From assembly GCF_001940565.1 (NCBI RefSeq), contig NZ_LTDM01000065.1, positions 1 through 64,000 of the forward strand: a stretch of 64,000 nucleotides of DNA, given 5' to 3'. The position numbers and the translations under genes were made by a program. A model generated the notes under the pieces. That model saw only the letters and a list, made by a program, of their open reading frames with translations, searched no databases and had not been told where the DNA came from. This document shows, one piece after another, positions 59,632-64,000 of this stretch. The stretch comes from Tissierella creatinophila DSM 6911 (GTDB taxonomy: Bacteria; Bacillota; Clostridia; Tissierellales; Tissierellaceae). Each line of letters begins with the position of its first letter. Within the stretch, counting starts at the first letter, position 1.

Positions 59632-60879
59632 TTAATTTTCTAATAGATCAATAATAACTGTAGCACAATTTTTAGCACCATCTTCAGTTTGGATTTTAAC
59701 ACCTATTGCTTTTGCCTTTGCTATGAGGTCTGGTTGAAAAGCTGATATGAGAGCATTAGCCAAGTTATCGACAGTTAAATTCTTTACATTTATAGGTTTA
59801 ACACCAATTCCTAGATCATAAGAACGATGAGCCCAGGCAAATTGATCGTTAGAGAATGGAATAATAATACTTGGAATACCAGCACTAAATCCTGCAGCGG
59901 AGCTACCAGCACCACCATGATGACAAACAGCCGAAACATGGTTAAAAAGCCAAGTGTGAGGGATACTATCAAGTGCATATATATCATCGGTTAGATTATC
60001 AGGTCTACCAAAACCACAGATAATAGCTCGTTTACCACTTTTTCTTATTGCATTAACGATAAGTTCACCTAGTTCAGCATGTTTTTTCATCATAGACATA
60101 CTTCCAAAACCTATATAGATAGGTTTCTCGCCTGCCTGAATGAAGTCTACTAAGGCTTCGTCGGGTTTAAAGTCATCTTTCTCCTCAACAAACCAATAGC
60201 CTTTTTGATGGATATGTGAGTTCCAGTCTGCAGGCCTTTCAAATATATGATTACTACAGGAAATGAGAGCTGGCTGATTAGATTGGTTATGGTGTTCATA
60301 GGGAGCACCAAAATCTTTTGGTAATCGACCGAATTGCTTTTTCCAAAAAGATTTAACGGAATCTTTTCCAGCCAGCCATAACATACCTTGTATCATTAAG
60401 TAGCTTAATTTTTTATTAATCATAGTTGGTTTTGATTTACCATACATAACAACGGATAAATATTCTTTTGTTTTGTGCATAGGAAATGGTGAGGCAAGTA
60501 CAGATGGTATGCCAAGTTCTTTAGCTGCAAAATAGCCAATAGTTAAACCTGGATGATAAATAATAAGTTCGCTATTTTGACAGGCTTTATAATATTCTTT
60601 AGTAGTATACTCACCGTATGCTTTCATTTTATTGAAAGCTAGTAGCATTTTGAGTGGATTATCTGCAGAACCAGCTTTTTCCAACATTTTTGGATCAATG
60701 TTTAAAGCACTTATATCTACGTTAATTGGAAAATAATCAATATCGTAATTGGTCACAAATGATTCGAATTCTTTTGGACCTGAAATTCGTACTTCTTTTT
60801 TATATTTCTTTAGTTGTTGTGCAAGAGCTATATAAGGTTGAAAATCACCTCTTGAACCGCCGCATAATATTGTAATCAT
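59632..60879 (-). CDS. GT1-type glycosyltransferase (UGT/MGT-like)
   Basis: This 415-residue glycosyltransferase has a GT-B fold. The N-terminal acceptor half opens 'ILCGGSRGDFQPYIALAQQLKK', the signature of sterol/macrolide glucosyltransferases. The donor-binding half has 'PIYIGFGSMSMMKKHAELGELIVNAI' and 'LFNHVSAVCHHGGAGSSAAGFSAGIPSIIIPFSNDQFAWAHRSYDLGIGV' with the UDP-sugar H-H-G-G-A-G motif. It may glycosylate a lipid or a toxic small molecule. The start at 60879 has AAGGAGAACT. It is divergent from a TetR gene that probably controls it. Confidence 0.88.
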   Translation of the reverse strand: MITILCGGSRGDFQPYIALAQQLKKYKKEVRISGPKEFESFVTNYDIDYFPINVDISALNIDPKMLEKAGSADNPLKMLLAFNKMKAYGEYTTKEYYKACQNSELIIYHPGLTIGYFAAKELGIPSVLASPFPMHKTKEYLSVVMYGKSKPTMINKKLSYLMIQGMLWLAGKDSVKSFWKKQFGRLPKDFGAPYEHHNQSNQPALISCSNHIFERPADWNSHIHQKGYWFVEEKDDFKPDEALVDFIQAGEKPIYIGFGSMSMMKKHAELGELIVNAIRKSGKRAIICGFGRPDNLTDDIYALDSIPHTWLFNHVSAVCHHGGAGSSAAGFSAGIPSIIIPFSNDQFAWAHRSYDLGIGVKPINVKNLTVDNLANALISAFQPDLIAKAKAIGVKIQTEDGAKNCATVIIDLLEN

Positions 60880-61020
60880 AAGTTCTCCTTTTAAAAATGA
60901 ATTTTAGAGTTTGTTTAGTTCGACAACTTGTTGTATGATATAAGTTTATAGAATAAAGAACAACCATACAATCAACAATCTATGTCGATGTGTCGGATTA
61001 ATATACTAAGGAGAATCCTA
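60880..61020. promoter_or_regulatory. Divergent promoter region of glycosyltransferase and TetR
   Basis: This 141-bp AT-rich spacer lies between divergent starts. An imperfect palindrome ACAACTTGTTGT lies at 60921-60932 and could be the TetR operator. No textbook -35/-10 pair stands out on either strand. Confidence 0.4.
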
Positions 61021-61599
61021 ATGAATAAAAAACAACCTGAAATAACCATGATGACAAAACAAACCATAAAAGATGCATTTTGGGAATTATATAAAGAAAA
61101 AAAGATTGAAAAAATAACAGTTAAAGACATTACGCTAAAAGCAGGATACAATCGATCTACCTTTTACGCATATTTCACAGATGTATACGATATACTTGAA
61201 CAGATTGAAGAAGATTTAATGCCAGGGATAGAACATTTACCATCAATAGATAAATCTCGTGAGCATAGCCCTGATTTTTTTAAAAATATCATTACAATTT
61301 ATGAGAAAAACAGTGACTATTATTCAGTTTTATTAAGTGAGAATGGAGATCCACGTTTTTCAATAAAGATGAAAAATGTTTTTAAATCGATGATGATGGA
61401 AGCTATAACAAATCGCGTAAATATTTCACCTGAAGAGATAGATTATGCTTTAGAGTTTTTAGTCGGAGCTACCCTATCAATAATAAAACATTGGTTTGAT
61501 CAGAATAAGAATATTCCAATGGAACAGCTTATACCTTTGATGTATAAGCTGATGGATAATCGATTTGTTCAGGAATTGGATATAGACATGGATAGGTAA
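61021..61599 (+). CDS. TetR/AcrR-family regulator
   Basis: This protein has 192 residues from ATG 61021 (AAGGAG upstream). Helix-turn-helix: 'IKDAFWELYKEKKIEKITVKDITLKAGYNRSTFYAYFTDVYDILEQIEEDL'. The C-terminal domain 'EIDYALEFLVGATLSIIKHWFDQNKNIPMEQLIPLMYKLM' is typical of regulators with TetR_C_33-like ends. It is divergent from the glycosyltransferase and is expected to repress it. It is followed by a Fic gene on the same strand. Confidence 0.88.
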   Translation: MNKKQPEITMMTKQTIKDAFWELYKEKKIEKITVKDITLKAGYNRSTFYAYFTDVYDILEQIEEDLMPGIEHLPSIDKSREHSPDFFKNIITIYEKNSDYYSVLLSENGDPRFSIKMKNVFKSMMMEAITNRVNISPEEIDYALEFLVGATLSIIKHWFDQNKNIPMEQLIPLMYKLMDNRFVQELDIDMDR

Positions 61600-61650
61600 T
61601 AATTATATAATTAGATTAAAATACAAAATATGGAGATAAGGAGTGAACCT

Positions 61651-62427
61651 ATGAGTCACCTTGAAAAACTAGATTTATATCAAACAATTATTAATGAATT
61701 AAGACCTTTTGAGGGCGAAATGCTAAAGCAAATAAAAGAATTTTATCGAATTGGATTAACATGGACATCCAATGCACTAGAAGGGAACTCATTGACGATG
61801 AGTGAAACCAAAGTTTTAATAGAAGATGGACTAACAGTGGGGGGAAGACCCCTAAGGGATATGTTTGAGGCAGTGGATCATGCTAAAGCATATGATTATA
61901 TGTTTACTTTACTTGGTAACAAAGAAATTGCAGAGAAAGATATTCTTTATTTACATAAATTGTTTTATCATAATATAGATGAAGAATTTGCAGGAACATA
62001 CCGTGATATTCCTGTATTTATTACAGGCTCTAACTACCCAGTTACTAAAGTTGAAGATATTCAAAGTGAAATAGAAGATTTATGTAGGTGGATGAATAAG
62101 GAAAGAAGAAAGTATCATCCAGTAGAATTTGCAGCCCTTCTTCATAAAAAGTTTGTATTTATTCATCCTTTTAAAGATGGTAATGGTAGGGTCGCTAGAT
62201 TATTAATGAATACAGCACTAATACAGGATGGATACTTGCCAGCATTAATTCCACCAATCTTAAGAATAGACTATATTTCACTCCTTGAAAAAGCACATGA
62301 AGATGATAGACCATTCATTAATTTTATATTAGAGAGGGAGTTGGAATCGCAAAAGGACTTTTTAAGACTTCTGCAAATACCATTACCAAAGTTAGGAAAA
62401 GATAATAATGGAATGAAGATAAAATAG
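61651..62427 (+). CDS. Fic-family AMP-transferase with inhibitory helix
   Basis: This protein has 258 residues from ATG 61651 (AAGGAG upstream). The active-site motif H-P-F-K-D-G-N-G-R-V-A-R is at about residues 172-183 and is complete. A class II-type inhibitory motif, T-S-N-A-L-E-G-N near residue 38, lies at the N-terminus and would block ATP binding until relieved. The beta-hairpin flap is around 'TYRDIPVFITGSNYPVTKVEDI'. It should transfer AMP (or another group) to a protein target. No partner antitoxin is needed because the inhibitory helix is built in. Confidence 0.9.
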   Translation: MSHLEKLDLYQTIINELRPFEGEMLKQIKEFYRIGLTWTSNALEGNSLTMSETKVLIEDGLTVGGRPLRDMFEAVDHAKAYDYMFTLLGNKEIAEKDILYLHKLFYHNIDEEFAGTYRDIPVFITGSNYPVTKVEDIQSEIEDLCRWMNKERRKYHPVEFAALLHKKFVFIHPFKDGNGRVARLLMNTALIQDGYLPALIPPILRIDYISLLEKAHEDDRPFINFILERELESQKDFLRLLQIPLPKLGKDNNGMKIK

Positions 62428-62479
62428 TAAGTTATTTTTAGACTTATTAAGAATGTAAAGTAAATAATATTAGAACATC

Positions 62480-62532
62480 GATAGAGGATGGGAGCTAATG
62501 CTTATCATCCTCTATCATTTAGTGTTTTTTCA
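62480..62532 (+). terminator. Terminator after the Fic gene
   Basis: A perfect 11-bp stem GATAGAGGATG (62480-62490) / CATCCTCTATC (62506-62516) with a 15-nt loop is followed within 8 bases by a TTTTTT run. Confidence 0.8.
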
Positions 62533-62585
62533 TTGTAGAAATTATGATTAATGTTTATAAAAACCATAAATAAAGGAGTAAGTTT

Positions 62586-63644
62586 ATGAATTGTAATAGA
62601 TGTAGAAAACTGCATAAAACTTTTTTTGAAAATCAAGATGTTTATATGAATCTACCAACCCATCATCACATTGAGCTATCAGAAATTGCATTAAAGAAAA
62701 ACAATTATAATTTTAGAGCAGTAGATGATGGTTACTTAATAAAACAGGTGGAGTTTCAAGATTTCATTCTTTTTTTGAGTAATTCTGTTTTTAATCCTGT
62801 GGAGCAAAAAGATATAAAAATCTTACCATTACAAAATGGAGAAGACCTTAAATTTTCTTCTTTAAGAAACTATAGAAGTTTATTGCAATGGGTAAAACTA
62901 TATCAAGGCATGGAAGTGGCTGAGATAATAAATGAAGGAAGAATAAAAACTCTTTTTCAACCAATTATTGATCCAAGAACAGGAGAAATCCATGGTTATG
63001 AGGCATTGAGTAGGGGTGTGTTAAAAGATGGTACTATTATGAATCCTGAAAAGTTATTTTCAATAGCAAAGGAGATGGATTTATTATTTTATTTGGATCG
63101 AGTTTGTCGGGAATATTCTATTAGAGCAGCTTCAAGAAAAGGTATAATAAAGAAGATTTTTGTTAATTTTATTCCTACTGCAATCTATGAACCGTCTTTA
63201 TGTTTAAAAAGTACTGCAAAAGTTTTAAATGAAGAAAATATAAATGAAGATCAAATAGTTTTTGAAGTAGTAGAGACAGAGAAAGTAGAGGATTTTAATC
63301 ATTTAAATGGAATTCTTAATTATTATAGGGATAAAGGTTATTCTACTGCATTAGATGATATAGGGAGTGGATATTCTACTATTGATTCTCTTCTCCAACT
63401 TAGGCCAAATTATATGAAAATCGATATGAATATAATACGGGACATTGATATCAATAGTAATAAACAAGAAATATTATCTAATTTTATAAATGCTGGTAAA
63501 AAAATAGGAGCAACTATATTAGCAGAAGGAGTTGAAACATTAGCTGAGTATGAATATCTAAAAAGAGAAAATGTAGACTTAATGCAAGGATATCTTTTTG
63601 GGAAACCCGAAGAAACACCATTAACAGGTATACTCTTACCATAA
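62586..63644 (+). CDS. EAL-domain cyclic-di-GMP phosphodiesterase
   Basis: This 352-residue protein has an EAL domain over residues 105-350, with key residues in place. 'GYEALSRG' near 137-144 holds the metal-binding E, followed by 'FVNFIPTAIYEP' (N), 'IVFEVVETEKV' (E), 'TALDDIGSGYSTIDSLLQLRPNYMKIDMNII' (D-D and K) and 'ILAEGVETLAEYE' (E). 'MQGYLFGKP' (Q) ends the set. It hydrolyses c-di-GMP. The first 100 residues include a C-N-R-C motif at the N-terminus and no known sensor fold. AAGGAG precedes the ATG. It is soluble, with no membrane segment. Confidence 0.92.
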   Translation: MNCNRCRKLHKTFFENQDVYMNLPTHHHIELSEIALKKNNYNFRAVDDGYLIKQVEFQDFILFLSNSVFNPVEQKDIKILPLQNGEDLKFSSLRNYRSLLQWVKLYQGMEVAEIINEGRIKTLFQPIIDPRTGEIHGYEALSRGVLKDGTIMNPEKLFSIAKEMDLLFYLDRVCREYSIRAASRKGIIKKIFVNFIPTAIYEPSLCLKSTAKVLNEENINEDQIVFEVVETEKVEDFNHLNGILNYYRDKGYSTALDDIGSGYSTIDSLLQLRPNYMKIDMNIIRDIDINSNKQEILSNFINAGKKIGATILAEGVETLAEYEYLKRENVDLMQGYLFGKPEETPLTGILLP

Positions 63645-63888
63645 TATTTTTATAGATAGGGTTTTTAAAACTTGATATTTAGTAATTTTGCCAAATTAAG
63701 AGAACAATATTTAAAGTATATAACAGTAATTAATAATGTGTTTATGAAAATACCCTTTTTTCAAGCCCGCCAGCTATAACAGATTGTATATTTTGATATA
63801 GTGTAAGTGAATCTCGTATATAGAAAAACATGGAAGGTAAGTCTTTAAAAGAATTTAAAATAAGGATATATGATTTATAATCAAATAA
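63645..63888. other. AT-rich intergenic stretch
   Basis: No gene, hairpin or RNA recognised in these 244 bases, which separate the EAL gene from a recombinase remnant. Confidence 0.5.
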
Positions 63889-64000
63889 TTTGAAAGTAGC
63901 ATTAGACAAATGTTGAGTAATTTAAAATACAAAGGACATTCCATATTTCAAAAGACCGATACGTTAGATTTCCTAACAAAAGAGAGGGCGGTAAATAACG
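63889..64000 (+). pseudogene. Decayed serine recombinase fragment (continues past window)
   Basis: The frame open from 63889 reads 'SSIRQMLSNLKYKGHSIF' then 'QKTDTLDFLTKERAVNN'. It aligns with domain 2 of recombinase 2 ('[16 protein letters not shown]', '[16 protein letters not shown]', encoded near 43147-43243). An in-frame stop at 63886-63888 and the lack of the catalytic domain upstream show it is broken at the 5' side. It continues beyond the window. Confidence 0.78.

Overview
The window is AT-rich Gram-positive DNA with dense AGGAGG-type ribosome binding sites and TTG/GTG starts. It suggests an anaerobic Bacillota host (class Clostridia or relatives); no rRNA, tRNA or core gene is present to fix the genus. 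Almost everything here is accessory DNA.

Region 1 (1-3357) is a restriction-modification remnant: the C-terminal end of an McrB-like AAA+ subunit followed by an intact LlaJI-family endonuclease. A perfect bidirectional terminator separates it from a convergent CGNR zinc-finger gene.

Region 2 (about 3358-43990) is a complete-looking siphovirus-type prophage, entirely on the + strand. Its order is structured leader RNA, sigma-like regulator, Rha, small replication and nuclease genes, VapE primase/helicase, VRR-NUC, SNF2 helicase, DUF1492 late regulator, HNH, cos-like region, TerS, a cluster of S-adenosylmethionine synthetase plus two DNA methyltransferases, TerL, portal, ClpP-like protease, HK97 capsid, connectors, tail (with a programmed -1 frameshift chaperone), tape measure, Dit, tail lysin, GH18 baseplate protein, holin, GH25 lysin, DUF2800/DUF2815/PolA early genes, and three serine recombinase genes. 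Read as a circle, the PolA early block runs through the recombinases into the sigma/Rha/VapE block. Three copies of a 40-nt hairpin with compensatory base changes sit just upstream of genes in this early region. No CI-like repressor was found.

Region 3 (44.0-48.0 kb) is a cadmium/zinc resistance locus: ArsR/CadC regulator, separate HMA metallochaperone, P1B ATPase lacking its own HMA domain, CopZ-type Zn/[2Fe-2S] protein, and CadD exporter.

Region 4 (48.0-64.0 kb) is a patchwork of cargo modules. Four short remnants of the C-terminus of a RumA/RlmD-type 23S rRNA uracil methyltransferase (D-x-[FY]-P...HVETVV) delimit it at 48.2, 50.1, 52.2 and 58.4 kb. The intervals carry a GHKL ATPase-zinc protease fusion; a TetR/FMN-binding/flavodoxin operon; and RhuM, an IS66 element with exact 8-bp target duplication, a truncated PIN-like ORF and a DUF6414-AAA+ pair. 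Beyond lie a truncated PadR with two DUF1048 genes and a KTR remnant, a glycosyltransferase divergent from a TetR gene, a Fic protein, an EAL protein and, at the window edge, a decayed serine recombinase. This looks like repeated insertion of mobile elements at one rumA 3' end. The GHKL-protease and the DUF6414-AAA+ pair are the best candidates for undescribed systems.
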